This document shows positions 1-24,000 of a stretch of 64,000 nucleotides of DNA, piece by piece. The notes under the pieces were generated by a model. That model had not been told where the DNA came from. It did not search any database and worked only from the letters and a program-made list of their open reading frames with translations. The DNA comes from Hirundichthys speculiger (taxonomy: Eukaryota > Chordata > Actinopteri > Beloniformes > Exocoetidae), in the NCBI GenBank assembly GCA_018398805.1, contig JAGFBZ010002319.1, forward strand, positions 220,162-284,161. The letters run 5' to 3'. The stretch's first letter is position 1; every line of letters starts with the position of its first letter. Position numbers and translations under genes: made by a program.

Positions 1-549
1 CCTGTATTCGGACCAGTACGGTAAATCTTTTGTAGGTTGATGCTGATAAATGTTGATCATCAGCCATTTTTACAGACGTTACGGCACGCTGTCATTCCAC
101 CCGACCTGAAAATAAGCAGCGACGGGAAATACAAAGTCACAGTTGCATCCTGGGAGAGGTGAGCGTCAGATCCTCAGCGGAGGGTTCACACCTGCAGTGA
201 AGGTGCACCGTTGCTCTGAAGCAGAAGTATTAATCAGGCTCATGACATCATCTCTGTCTGTGACATCACAGGATCTGGATATTAAAGACTCAAGAAAGTA
301 ATGATGGACTTTGAGTCTGAACACGAGTAAATCTGTTGTTTGAATTTAACGCTGTCAATGTATCTGTTTACATTAATAGAAAGTTTGGTTTTTGCTAGTG
401 TGTCCTGTAACAGTTAGCGAGTGCTAAGATGTGTCGGGTTTGTCTCACTGTTGCTGTCGGAGGAAGAATGAACTCTTTTGTGCTGAGAAACTTAAGGAGG
501 GCGAGTCGGCTCCATAGTATCCTGTGACTCCTTCTGCAGCCTCCAGCTC

Positions 550-584
<35 letters not shown>

Positions 585-870
585 CCGCATTTTAAGAGCT
601 GCAGCTGTTTAAAACTACACACCTGCTGGAGTTTCTGCTGCTCACCTTAATTTTTAGCGCTCGCAGTCAAAACAAGCTACGAGGTTGTCTGAGAAAACCA
701 CAAACCGGTGAACCAACAGCGTCACCACAAGTTGTTTAAAGGGAAGTCAGATGTGTCATATTTAAGCCACATTAACTACTTCAGTAATCAATATAAATCT
801 GTACATCCTCCTCCATCCACATGCCAACCAGACCGCTCCACGAGCACAAAGACGGTTTAATCCCAACATT
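1..870. other. left edge, ucma intron or 3' flank, no exon seen
   Basis: Read on both strands for the remaining ucma exons (the acidic C-terminal, Gla-domain part); none is recognisable. It holds only a TG microsatellite and ordinary AT-rich sequence. If ucma is intact, this is intron 3 and the missing exons lie outside the window. Confidence 0.5.
553..580. repeat. (TG)n microsatellite
   Basis: About 14 uninterrupted TG units. The minus-strand frame across it gives a His-Thr run that has no coding meaning. Confidence 0.95.
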
Positions 871-1583
871 GGGTGCGTTTACATGGGAAGTTTAATTCCT
901 CTTTAATTCAGAATTAAAGTTAAAGCTGAATAAAAGTTACCATGTAAACACTTAATTCCATATGAAAATGTCAATTCCGAATTAACTTAATTCCGAAGTA
1001 AGTGGCTGGTTTATTCCCATTTTAATTCCGCATTAAGTAATTCCGCGGTCATGTTTACACTCATTCCTCTTTAAATTAATTCCCGTCTTTCTGCGCATGC
1101 TAGTTCTCTTGCCCGTCTGTCGCGATGACGCTTATATTCCGGCAGCACGCAGTAAACGGTGTTCAAGAGCAGAGACGATTTATTTAATAAATAGCTTGGA
1201 GGAACTGGAAATAATTAAAAGAACAGATGGCAGGAAACATAAAAATTGTGAGCTTTTCAAAGTGGCCAGGTTAAATGAAGGAGGTTTCACAGATAGAGAC
1301 GCCACCCAGGTCAAAAATAAGTGGAATGTTGTTGCTAACCGAGTTAGCTAAGTTTGTTTTCTTCCGGTAGATGTAAAGACGTCCGCCCCCCCCCCCTCCA
1401 ATCAGAACCCTTCCCGACCCCCAGACCTAAAGCGGAGTTGGATAAAGCCGAACTAACGTGTTTTCCATGTAAACCTTAATTCGGAATTACTATTTCCATG
1501 TACTCGAAGGAAAATAGTTTAATTCGGAATTATTTAATTCCTAATTTTAATTCCGAATTAAAAAACATCATGTAACAGCAGCC
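871..1583 (+). mobile_element. Myb/SANT-bearing MITE, copy 1
   Basis: The left end GGGTGCGTTTACATGG and the right end (reverse complement GGCTGCTGTTACATGATG) are related terminal inverted repeats. They are followed by many inverted TTTAATTC/GAATTAAA motifs. Full-length relatives lie at 3576-4318 and 18977-19718, and a fragment at 12578-12717. The middle encodes the start of a Myb/SANT-like DNA-binding domain (ETIYLINSLEELEIIKRTDG through DATQVKNKW at 1167-1324) and then breaks off. Such domains occur in the second protein of PIF/Harbinger transposons, so a deletion derivative of that superfamily is the likely origin. A clean target duplication could not be fixed. This copy lacks about 30 bp around the start codon present in the other two. 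Confidence 0.8.
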
Positions 1584-1644
1584 AGTGATGCTCATAAACG
1601 GACGCCTCACGCTGACGAGGCTAAGCAGATAGCGGCCATCTTAC

Positions 1645-1740
1645 CTTGGAGCTCAGCGTAGTTCATGACCGAACGTCGACCGCGTCTCTTGAAGAAGTTT
1701 GAGGCGTCCGACTCGGGCACGAACACCTGCCTCGCAGCGC
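1645..1740 (-). CDS. ucma: ucma exon 3 (furin-site exon)
   Basis: A 96-bp exon between TGACCTTTAG and CTCCAAG|GTAAG. It encodes ARQVFVPESDASNFFKRRG followed by RRSVMNYAELQ, the most conserved non-Gla part of the family. Confidence 0.92.
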
Positions 1741-2871
1741 CTAAAGGTCAAAAGGTCACATGGTTAACTCCTCAGAAGGACGACGCGAAGAGGAAGAGAG
1801 CTGAAGCGGCGTTACCTCGAGGGTCGGCCGGTTTGGAGTCGTCTCGTACCGCCGCGCTTTTCACCACAATGGAAACTGAGGAGGAACGGAGGAAAACATT
1901 AGTGACTCCTGTAGCTCCAGCTGGAACGCTGCTGCAATCGTTCACCTGGACGGGAACGGCCCTGAAAACTGCCCTTCCTCCAGATTATAAAACTTTACTC
2001 GCATCAGTATGCAGAATACAAAGATCCACGGTGGCGACCTCCTGAACGTGGAAAACCCAGAAGAAGATTTTAGTTCTAAACAACCGTCAGAATCATCTGC
2101 GCCGTATTCTGCAGTTTAAAAAAAAACGCACACCAGCGTTTAATGACCTCTTCATTTTTCCGTCTCTGCCTTTCCTCCCGCTTTCATGAAATGTGGCTCA
2201 GTAGTTTCTGCGAACTTCTGCTGACAGACCGAGCTGCCAAACGCCAATAATCACACGCTCACCTTGGCGGGGAGCTTTATTAAAGTGGCTGAGAGCGTAA
2301 GATTGGAACGGCCACAACACTTATTATCTTTAAATGCAAATCACAGGATTCGGATACTTGAAGAAATGAATATTTAACAGGAGTCACCAGTGCACATCAG
2401 TTAACTAATTATGTTTAATTATGTCGCCTAAAAGCCTTGCAAATTTGTCATTTTCCTGATATTAGGTGCCTCGCCACACTGTTAAAAACTTCTTAAATTC
2501 TCCGTATGACTCCTCCGCACTTAGATGTCATAGATTTAAGAGATTAAGGTTCACTGGAATACCTCACTTTAAATAAAAGGTCCTAGCTGACCTGACTTAC
2601 CTGTCAGCAAAACTAAACTTAAACTAGTGATGCACTTATAACACAAATTATATTTCAGTGTTACGCCTCAATCAGACTCGACTGAACCACATTAAAATTT
2701 CAGAAACAAACACTGAAAAGGTTTTCTTGTGATTCTTGTCTGCTCGTCTGCCCTGAAATGTTTAAATCCAAAAAAAGCGCCCCCTCCCCGCCTACCGTTG
2801 AGTGATTACTTACAGGTGAGGATGAGGAGGGCGGAGAGCAAAGGCAGCACCAAGGCTCGAGTCCAAGACAT
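1645..2871 (-). CDS. ucma: unique cartilage matrix-associated protein (Gla-rich protein), 5' exons
   Basis: Secreted vitamin-K-dependent protein of cartilage and bone matrix. Three exons are visible on the minus strand: 2814-2871, 1816-1875 and 1645-1740, all in phase (each internal junction falls after codon base 1) with GTAAGT, GTAACG and GTAAGA donors. Exon 1 starts at the ATG 2869-2871 and encodes a signal peptide (MSWTRALVLPLLSALLILT). Exon 2 gives a short charged propeptide (AAVRDDSKPADPRG). Exon 3 carries the family hallmark VPESDASNFFKRRGRRS, with the dibasic furin-like cleavage site, then MNYAELQ. Known UCMA proteins have the closely similar QESDASNFLKRRGKRS. The Glu-rich C-terminal Gla region must lie in exons left of the window. 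The neighbour phyh is also its neighbour in tetrapods. A Myb/SANT MITE sits just past exon 3, in the next intron. Confidence 0.9.
1816..1875 (-). CDS. ucma: ucma exon 2 (propeptide)
   Basis: A 60-bp exon. The acceptor follows a pyrimidine tract (CCGTTCCTCCTCAG|TTTCC) and the donor is CGAG|GTAACG. Using this acceptor joins exon 1 in frame as T-F-SIVVKSAAVRDDSK. Confidence 0.8.
2814..2871 (-). CDS. ucma: ucma exon 1 (signal peptide)
   Basis: Encodes residues 1-19 plus one base. There is a hydrophobic core after MSWTR. The start follows CTTCTCAAA, and the exon is closed by a GTAAGT donor (CACCT|GTAAGT). Confidence 0.85.
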
Positions 2872-3575
2872 TTTGAGAAGGAAAAGCAAAAACCCCTGAC
2901 TGAGACTGAGCAGCGCAGCGATCAGTGTCTGACTGGGAGACGACCAGGGGATGGAGGGGGGAAAAGATGGGAGAGGCAGGGACGGAGGAAGGAGGAGGGA
3001 GGGGAAAGAGGGAGGAAGAAAAGGATCATTGGAGGGCAGGGAGGCTGATGGAATCTCAGTTGTCCTGGGGGAGGATGAAGGAGGAGAGGAACCGGTGTTT
3101 TGGCTGTTATGTAACGGCCAGTGTTGGTGTCAGGACAGAAACCAGGCTGGAGCCCAAAGATCAGACTATAAAAACCAAGCTATGAATGGTATTTTATTAC
3201 CTAAGAACATAAAGAGAGAAAGCACGAGCTAAATCTACATTCGGTGAGACCTCAACATCAGGTCTCGGCAGTTTTTCAAGGTACATCGCAATTAGATTTT
3301 TCTAAGCACTGTGGTGGTTTATGGTCAGTTCTCCAAGTGGATGATGTCTTCAGATCGGAGCTTTCATCTTCTTTTCAGTAAAGATAGCCCTCTTTGACTT
3401 TTTCTGGTCTTATTTCACAATAAATCAGACTTACTGGAGTGTCTGAACTGTTTGCATAGTTCATTCTCACATCACCGAAATGGTGACATTTTATTTCCAT
3501 CCAAACCGTCTTCATCCTGGTCAGGGTCCAGGGTCCAGGGGTCAGATCTAAAAATCACTTTACAAGAGTAAATAT
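2872..3575. other. ucma upstream region
   Basis: 5' leader and promoter side of ucma. About 2930-3090 is strongly purine-rich (GGAGG/GAAAG tracts). No clear minus-strand TATA box was found. The plus-strand frames here are low-complexity Gly/Glu/Arg and are not genes. Confidence 0.4.
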
Positions 3576-4318
3576 GGACGCGTTTACATGGGAAGTTTAA
3601 TTCCTCTTTAATTCAGAATTAAAGTTAAAGCCGAATAAAAGTTACCATGTAAACACTTAATTCCATATGAAAATGTCAATTCCGAATTAAACTTAATTCC
3701 AAGTAAGTGGCTGGTTTATTCCCATTTTAATTCCAAATTAAATAATTCCACGGTCATGTAAACACTCATTCTGTTTAAATGAATTCCCGTCTTTCTGCGC
3801 ATGCTAGTTCTCTTGCCCGTCTGTCGCGATGACGCTTATATTCCGCGCTGGGCTTGTTTTCAAAACAAAGTTTCAAGATGGCAGCACGCAGTAAACGGTG
3901 GTCAAGAGTAGAGACGATTTATTTAATAAATAGCTTGGAGGAACTGGAAATAATTAAAAGAACAGATGGCAGGAAACATAAAAATTGTGAGCTTTTCAAA
4001 GCGGCCAGGTTCAATGAAGGAGGTTTCACAGATAGAGACGCCACCCAGGTCAAAAATAAGTGAAATATTGTTGCTAACCGAGTTAGCTAAGTTTGTTTTC
4101 TTCCGGTAGATGTAAAGACGTCCGCCCCCCCATCCAATAAGAACCCTTCCCAACCCCCAGACCTAAAGTGGAGTTGGATAAAGCCGAACAAACGTGTTTT
4201 CCATGTAAACGATAATTCGGAATTCTATTTCCATGTAAACTCGAAGGAAAATAGTTTAATTCGGAATTATTTAATTCCTAATTATTAATTCAGAATTAAA
4301 AAACATGTAACTGCAGCC
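3576..4318 (+). mobile_element. Myb/SANT-bearing MITE, copy 2
   Basis: Same family and orientation as the copy at 871-1583. It keeps the start codon region (MAARSKRWSRVETIYLIN at 3878-3931) and ends in a stop right after DATQVKNK (4060). The outer ends GGACGCGTTTACATGG and CATGTAACTGCAGCC match those of the other copies. Confidence 0.8.
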
Positions 4319-5929
4319 AGTGTCACAATAGTGATGTAACCTCCACACCTATAGGGGGATCTACCGAGCTAAGAACTGCAAACGTTCCTTCGTGAACAGA
4401 AGCAACCCGAGTCCTGGGGAGTCGGGACCGTGATGTCAGAACTCGGACTGTTTGCAGAACTGCAGCGTTCTTCCTCCGGTTATTCCGGTTATTCCGATCA
4501 AAGTAGACGAGACCACCACTCGTCTCACAGTCAGCGCCGATCATTTCCTTTCCGATCTGATGGGAACGTAGCCTGGAATTTCTCAACGGCTCAACAGCTT
4601 GTTGAGTTTTCTCATTTAGTGGTTTTGACCGGTGCTGCCACCTAGTGGACAACATTTTCACAGTACTTGGGTTTCCTCTAATAATTGATTTATCTTATTT
4701 GATAAGAACCAAAATTAAACACCTGAATAAAGATTTTTGAATCTTTTTTTACACTATAGATAAGCACAGCTGTATGTTAATATAAAAGTACTGATTAAAG
4801 CAGAAATTTAAACGAATTACACCCAACTTGGAGCTCATAACCAGTTACTGGATTTAATAACAAAACTCCTCTGGCTCTGCGTCTGATTCGTGGATAAAAT
4901 CGAGATGACCTGAGGAAACGCCGTCTGTCCTGCTGCTTCTCAGTCTTCTATTATGTAGATTTGTACGTTGAGCTGTAAGTGATTTCACTGACGCCAGACA
5001 AGGTTTTTCAATTTACCCGATCATAAGTCTAAAAATTTAAGAATCAGATATCGAAGACTCATCTTGAGTCAGTAGCTCTTTTTTTTTTTTTTGTGATAGT
5101 CTACTTTTGGTACTGGAGTACCATATTTTTGAAACAATCTTCTCTGTATCAGAGAAGCTGACTAACCTACTGTACCTTTTGATCTCTACGTGATGTCACC
5201 TTTATTTGTACAAGGAAAAATACACCGTATGTATGTTTGCCTCGAGGCAGACTTTGTACAGGTGGTGACATCTGAGATGAACCCAGTTATTATCATTCCA
5301 GCTATGAATGATAAAGGTTTGCTCTTATCTTACTTCCCTGAACCTGTTTAATGTCCAAACATGCTCCAAACTCCTGAACTCCACGACGAGACGCTTGAAC
5401 GCAGAGACGCAGATTTAACTGGCCTCTGAAGGTTTTTTTAACTGTGGACTGTGTGGGAGCTGCTGAAATCTGAAATGTGTTTCCAGTAAAGGAAACTGGG
5501 CAGCAAAAACTGGCTGCTTCACTCAGAAAAGTGATAGCAGATCTGAAGTCTGGTAAACGTTTAGCAGTGAATGGACTTAAGGACGGTCCTCTGCGTTTTA
5601 GTGCAGGAATTCTCTGTTTATTTGTACGCATAAGCGTTCGTGCCTTATTGATTAAAATTAATTCCTCCATGCATTCAGATGTGTGCGTACAGTCTGTACA
5701 GTGCACGTACGCCTGTGCAAATCCATTAAAGCGTGCACATGTGCAGCTGCTGACAGTAACAGTAACAGTAACAGCAAATTAAGACCAGCGCTGAGATCTG
5801 CCCTGCAGAGTTTTGAACAAAGACGCCATGTAAATACAAAAATGGGACATTTACCGTTTAGAAATTAAACCCTTTTTAAGGAAAGTATCTCACTTTTCTG
5901 GGTGTGTTTGAAAAGTGTCATTAACGTTA
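4319..5929. other. intergenic, unassigned
   Basis: No gene recognised. 4323-4660 is balanced in GC and open on both strands for about 70-110 codons, but it matches nothing I know. A homopolymer T run lies at 5081-5092. Confidence 0.4.
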
Positions 5930-6395
5930 AGTATATCCATAAATTTTAGTACTTGGATGAAATCCTTTGCAGTCAATGACTTGAAGGTTTCCTGTCTGGA
6001 GATTCTTTGCCACCATCTGTTGCTGCTTGCTGCACTTTTGCCATCAGTGACTGAAAATCTCGCTCTGCTGGGTTCAGATAATTCGACCGACTTGGCCGTT
6101 GAAGGATTTTCCGTTTCTTTGTCTTCACAAAGTCTTGAGTTTCTTTCTCAGCATGTTTAGGGCCGTTCTCCATCTGCACCGTGAAGCGCAGACCTGCTAG
6201 TTTTCCAGCATTTCCCTGAATGTGAGTTCAGCCCGGCGCATCCCAGAATTCACCTGGTCGCCTCTGTCAGTGGTCACATCACCAACGAACACCAGCGAGC
6301 TTATTTTACTGGGTCGTAACGCTGCCTCCACCGTGTTTGACGCATAATTCGGATCATGAGGAGATGCTTTTCTTCTCCAGATGTCTGACAGCATA
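5930..6395 (-). pseudogene. Tc1-like transposase relic, C-terminal half
   Basis: Minus-strand frames resemble the last third of fish Tc1 transposases. RRKASPHDPNYASNTV and SLVFVGDVTTDR come first (6395-6200), then MQMENGPKHAEKETQDFVK with LQRPSRSNYLNPAE (6179-5990), ending VIDCKGFHPSTKIYG near 5935. The catalytic DNDPKH motif has decayed to MENGPKH, and the segments sit in different frames separated by stops. No intact ends were found. Confidence 0.8.
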
Positions 6396-6490
6396 ACACG
6401 TGAGTGTCATGGTCTGGGTCGGCCATGACAGCCATTCTTGGGTTTTTTTTTCTGTGTTTTCTTTTGTTTCAAGTTGGCGTCTCACCCCCT

Positions 6491-6902
6491 GGCCCCGATC
6501 GTACACTTCCCCTTACCCGTTAACACTAGCCGCTACCTGCAAATTGTGGATATAGGAACCTCCGCCAACCGCTAATGCAATCTTCCGCTCCCTAAAGCCG
6601 CTCCCTTACTCACTTTGTAGGTGTGGCAATGGGCGTATACCTTTCCGCAATCTCGGTATCTAGCGATCGCGGGTTTAGGGTTGCGGGTAGCGTGTCCGAA
6701 TAGCATCAATGAGCGTCCACCTGGTCACATGTGGACGTGCACAAACGGCTCTACCTCTGAATTAACTCTTGTATAAAAAGCCTGATTTAGCCTCAGCTGA
6801 GAAAATGGCAGAAATCGTCTTAAACGGCTTGATCACCAGTTAAACCATAGACGACCAGAGCGTGTTAACTGGGAGCGCACTGACTGGTTGGGACAAACCT
6901 AG
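6491..6902 (+). mobile_element. truncated MITE of the CCCGATCGTAC family
   Basis: Starts GGCCCCGATCGTACACTTCC and runs parallel to 9606-10020, including the shared stretch around TTAACTCTTGTATAAAAAGC and the phrase ACCATAGACGACCAGAGCGTG. The right third is missing; the copy stops where a hAT fragment begins. Confidence 0.75.
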
Positions 6903-7171
6903 GATGACATTAATGCTCTGGCAGTGGCAATAAGCTTTATTTTATTTTACATTTTTCAAGATGAGATTTACACTAAATATATGTGTTACTGACAAGTGCT
7001 GATGTTAAAAGTGTTTGAACAACAAATGTTATGACACTTTAGTTCATATGGCAGCAGAACATTTAAATAAAAGTGCATTTTACACTACTTTTGAATTCAT
7101 TATTTGATTTCGCGTATACAATGCGATTAATCGTGATTAATCGTGATTAAAAATTTTAATGCCCAGCCCTA
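6903..7171 (-). mobile_element. hAT-type element fragment (TAGGGCTGGGC family)
   Basis: Reverse-oriented 5' portion of the element seen complete at 40510-41572. It ends TTTTAATGCCCAGCCCTAA and keeps the shared GTTCATATGGCAGCAGAACA block. The other end is lost at the junction with the neighbouring MITE. Confidence 0.8.
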
Positions 7172-7694
7172 ATAGATATATATATATATCCTGTTTGCTA
7201 AAATTGAAATATTTAAGTATTTAAAAGCTATCAAAGTTACTTGGTATTTGTAAGTTGATGTGCAATGATATGAAAGGTTTGAATATTATGTGAAAATATG
7301 TAATAAAAGTTCCTCTGCCCATGCACAGAGTTTATTAGATGATTGAGGTATTTAGATTGAGTTGAATAATTGCAGTTGTAAAATAAAAGCTGTGAGTTAA
7401 GCTAATAAATATTAGTTGAAAATTCCTCCTCTGACAAGCCTCCTCATACCTGTAGTCACCTTGTCAGGAGAGGAGTTTTAGAAATATTAACTGGCTTCCA
7501 GTCACGTGGGAAATAAAGATCTCGTGTCCTCATCTTTAAAGTCTGTTCTGAGTTTGTCACCTCCTTGCTTTCTTCTGCTGTGTTTGATCAGATCTTTCCT
7601 CCCTGCCTCTGCTTTCCTGATTGTCGCCACCTGTTTCTTGTCAGCCCCTGGAGGTGGATATGTACTTCAAGGACAAAGAAATCTGTTCTTTCTC

Positions 7695-7742
7695 TCAGGG
7701 CTGCAAGAAAAGAATGACGCCATCCTTTTCTTGCAGTCCTGA
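7695..7742. repeat. short hairpin (inverted repeat)
   Basis: Arms 7695-7712 and 7725-7742 pair over 18 bp with one G-T mismatch, around a 12-base loop. The core arm is CTGCAAGAAAAG / CTTTTCTTGCAG. Confidence 0.7.
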
Positions 7743-9127
7743 TTTTTTAAGTTCTTGCAGGTCATCAGGGCAGAACTTTTTTTTTTTCTTGTGTATTGTC
7801 CAACAGCTATTGTGTGATTGGTCAACGTGGTAAATGTGGCCAGTTTGGATGTCCTGCCAAATTCTCCATCTCAGTGGAGGTGAAGCGCTCAATAATACAG
7901 ATTTAGACACATTTGTGAACAATATTTGAGAGAAAAAGGCCTTTTGTGTCCATAGAAAAAGTCTTAGATCTTTGAGTTCGGCTCATGAAAAAAGATGCAG
8001 ATGGATCTTGAATGATGGACCCGATGAGCTGCTTTTTCTTTTAGTTGAATTTTTGAAAGGCAGATTTGTTTTGAACATCTAAAAACAGCAGGGTGACAGG
8101 TTAGTGTTTAAGCTCTTTTTAATGCAGTATTCAGCAGCGATCAGGGCTTGAACCTGCGACGGGCCAGTTTTGTGGCGGTCTCTTCTTACAGCCTCGACCT
8201 CATTGCTTAGTTTAGAAACACAATGCTGTTCTAAATGTGTATGACTGATGCCGAATCACCTGTCTCCACACGGATACTTCCCTCTGGGTGCCAGAATTGA
8301 CTCCACACCTGTGCAATAACACATAAATGGAAACCATGACCTGCTCATTAAAGCACGTTTAACAGCGTGAACCCTTTGGAGAGGAGTTTAATGACTGCAA
8401 GTCGCTCAGGTCCTGCAGCTGCAAAATGATCCCAGTTCATCGCCCTTCCACCACCATGCTTGATAGATGGTACAGTATGAGGTGTTTGTACTTACACAAT
8501 TACACAATTACACAAACCGCTTCACTTTGGCTAACAAGTCACACATATGCAGTCTTGCTCTAACTGAACTGCCATTATCTTTAGCATTTAACCTTCTTAA
8601 TGAGGCTTGTATGATCTGATGTGTAGATGTTGTGTTTTTAACAATCATTACTTTGAACATTGTACGTTCAAACTTTGTAGTGGACTTGGGAACATCTGGG
8701 AACATCTGGCAGCTGTCTGGAATATGAATAATCTCCATATTGCTTGTATATGACCTCAGAGTCATTTACAAACACGTGCACTGTGTGCATTATTATTAGC
8801 AGAGGTGTTGTAGGTCTCATTTACAGTTTTATGACACAACTCAGACTTTGTTAGAGTTGACAGAACAGGAAGGTGTGGGTGTTTGAAGAAATATCCTTCT
8901 CATATTCATTTATTTATGAGTTTATTAGTCTGAATAAATTAGTACATTTTTAAAGATGATTATAGAAAACAAGTATCATCCAGTCAAAAAATAAGTGTTA
9001 TAATTACATCAAATTGTAAAGTGAATGTGCATCGTTTTATAAGGCACGATGCGGTAAGGCCTCGTAGGTGCTAAAGTATAAGTGCTAGAGTCAAACCAGA
9101 ACAGTTTCTGGAACTTAGTTTTCATTA

Positions 9128-9133
9128 TTTATT
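9128..9133 (-). terminator. candidate phyh polyadenylation signal
   Basis: AATAAA on the minus strand, 195 bp past the phyh stop codon. No other support. Confidence 0.35.
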
Positions 9134-9328
9134 CCACTGCATCACCCTTTCATCCTCATCTTCCTTTCTCTCGCACAATTACACATCCACGTACACATTT
9201 TCATCATCAACACTGAATTCATTGTTAGTCTGTTTTTACTCTAAACAACTTGATAGCATGCATTCGGCTCTATTTTTTTCCGGGAGATTTGAACTTCAGT
9301 TGTTGTGGTTTTCTGCTCATCTCAGTCT

Positions 9329-22425
<13,097 letters not shown>

Positions 22426-22620
22426 GGTGGTGTCGGGAAGTAGTCCGCTGTAACCCTGGCTGACAGGTGAACACTGACCAGGTGAACACTGACCAGATCC
22501 ACACTGACCATGAGAGGAGAATGTAGGGCAAAGCAGCGGGGCAAAGGCTGGACGATGACGTTACACGTTACCGTTACGTAATTCCGTCAGGCGTTACGTA
22601 ACACAATTGTTCAGAATTAT
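22426..22620 (-). promoter_or_regulatory. phyh 5' leader and proximal promoter
   Basis: Immediately upstream of the phyh start. Contains a 15-bp motif repeated three times (22465-22509) and two perfect TTACGTAA palindromes (22574-22581, 22594-22601), the consensus of PAR-bZIP/E4BP4 D-box sites. CpG-containing, no TATA box seen. The transcription start cannot be placed. Confidence 0.55.
22465..22509. repeat. three 15-bp tandem units at the phyh start
   Basis: AGGTGAACACTGACC twice exactly, then AGATCCACACTGACC. Each carries TGACC and AGGTGA-like nuclear-receptor half-site cores. Confidence 0.85.
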
Positions 22621-22724
22621 TTAAATATAAAATGTTATTACATCTTATATTATCTTATATTGTACTATTTTTATTTTATAAATAAGATATTATTTTATAA
22701 TTACACATAGATATATATATATAT
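22621..22724. other. AT-rich spacer upstream of phyh
   Basis: Simple AT-rich sequence with ATATAT near 22710. Confidence 0.5.
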
Positions 22725-23006
22725 TCCTGCCACATGCCATCGCTCTGTACAATAAGACTCTTGCCTGATGTTTTTCTGTTTTTTCTGTTCATAACACATA
22801 TTGCACCTTAATTCACTGCACCTTGCAGCTCATTGCACTATTTGTTGTATGTTACACTTGTTATATTGCTCTTGTGTGTTTTTTAAATGTGTCTTATAAT
22901 TATATTGAAAATGGAATACTTTCTGTTTTTTATATTGATATTCAATATTGTGTTTTTTTATGTCTTGCTGCTGCTACACTACAATTTCCCAGTTTGGGAT
23001 CAATAA
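22725..23006 (+). mobile_element. non-LTR retroelement 3' UTR
   Basis: LINE 3' region (TGTACAATAAGACTCTTGCC, repeated ATTGCAC motifs) ending TTTCCCAGTTTGGGATCAAT AAAGTA, then the tetranucleotide tail. 5'-truncated, no reverse-transcriptase part left. Confidence 0.75.
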
Positions 23007-23092
23007 AGTACATCTATCTATCTATCTATCTATCTATCTGTCTATCTGTCTGTCTGTCTGTCTATCTGTCTATCTGTCTGTCTCTGTCTCTC

Positions 23093-23129
<37 letters not shown>

Positions 23130-23155
23130 GTCTGTCTGTCTGTCTCTCTCTTCTC

Positions 23156-23188
<33 letters not shown>

Positions 23189-23197
23189 GTCTGTCTA

Positions 23198-23228
<31 letters not shown>

Positions 23229-23235
23229 ATCTTAA
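23007..23235 (+). repeat. (TCTA)n/(TCTG)n/(TC)n LINE tail satellite
   Basis: About 230 bp of tetranucleotide repeat growing from the LINE end. It produces long Ser/Leu/Cys/Val frames that are not genes. Confidence 0.95.
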
Positions 23236-23422
23236 TTATAAAATAAAAAATGTGTGTGTGTGTATCCTAATTATTAAGTTATTATATTTATTATTATTAT
23301 TATACTTTATAATAATTACAATTATTTTGTAATTAAAATTAAAATACATACATTATACAAAACACAATTATTTACAATTATTTAATTATAACGTAATTAT
23401 ATACATTTATATATTATATAAT

Positions 23423-23454
<32 letters not shown>

Positions 23455-23493
23455 TACTATATATATATATATATATATTATATATATTATATA

Positions 23494-23557
<64 letters not shown>

Positions 23558-24000
23558 ATTTATAAGCAGTTCATAGAAAACGTTATATCTCATATCAGAA
23601 CCAATAAGTAGACTGTAAGTGGGACAAACCAGAATGAATGCCTGACTGGTGGCATTATTATTATTATTATTATTATTATTCCTGTTCAACTTGTTTGCAC
23701 TGTTCAACTTAGAAACACAGATCAAAGTCTAAAGTATGGCAAGTCAAAAGTGTGAAAATCAACACTGTAGTACGAATTTATGTAATAAAATGAGCACAAA
23801 ATGCTGTTGAAACTGTATTTTAACATAGGCAGCAAAAAAAAAATAGTTCAATGTCTTTAATATGATACAAACAGATAATGCATTGATAATGTAGAGGTAG
23901 AGCAGTTAATCAGTCAGATGATTGTTGGCCATGTTGTAATAACTGATATCAGCCATAGAAACACCTGATCACTGAGCTCAGGATAGTATGTGCACAAAAT
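23236..24000. repeat. AT-rich satellite region
   Basis: Includes a long (AT)n tract at 23420-23555 and an (ATT)n run at 23655-23682. No gene. Confidence 0.85.

Larger units (their letters stand above)
7172..9328. other. phyh 3' flank and 3' UTR
   Basis: The upper part should be phyh 3' UTR. A minus-strand AATAAA lies at 9128-9133, about 195 bp after the stop codon. The rest is AT-rich with no exon. An 18-bp-stem hairpin lies at 7695-7742. Confidence 0.4.

Noticed and set aside
1665..2045. 126-codon plus-strand frame
   Set aside because: Antisense to ucma exons 2 and 3, whose minus-strand splice sites and protein motif are convincing.
2225..2330. Possible ucma exon ending at the CCAAG|GTGAGC donor near 2264
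   Set aside because: Its phase does not join exon 1 to exon 3; the exon at 1816-1875 fits in phase and in protein content.
22823..23332. 169-codon frame of Cys/Leu/Ser/Val repeats
   Set aside because: Translation of the (TCTG)n/(TCTA)n tail of a LINE.
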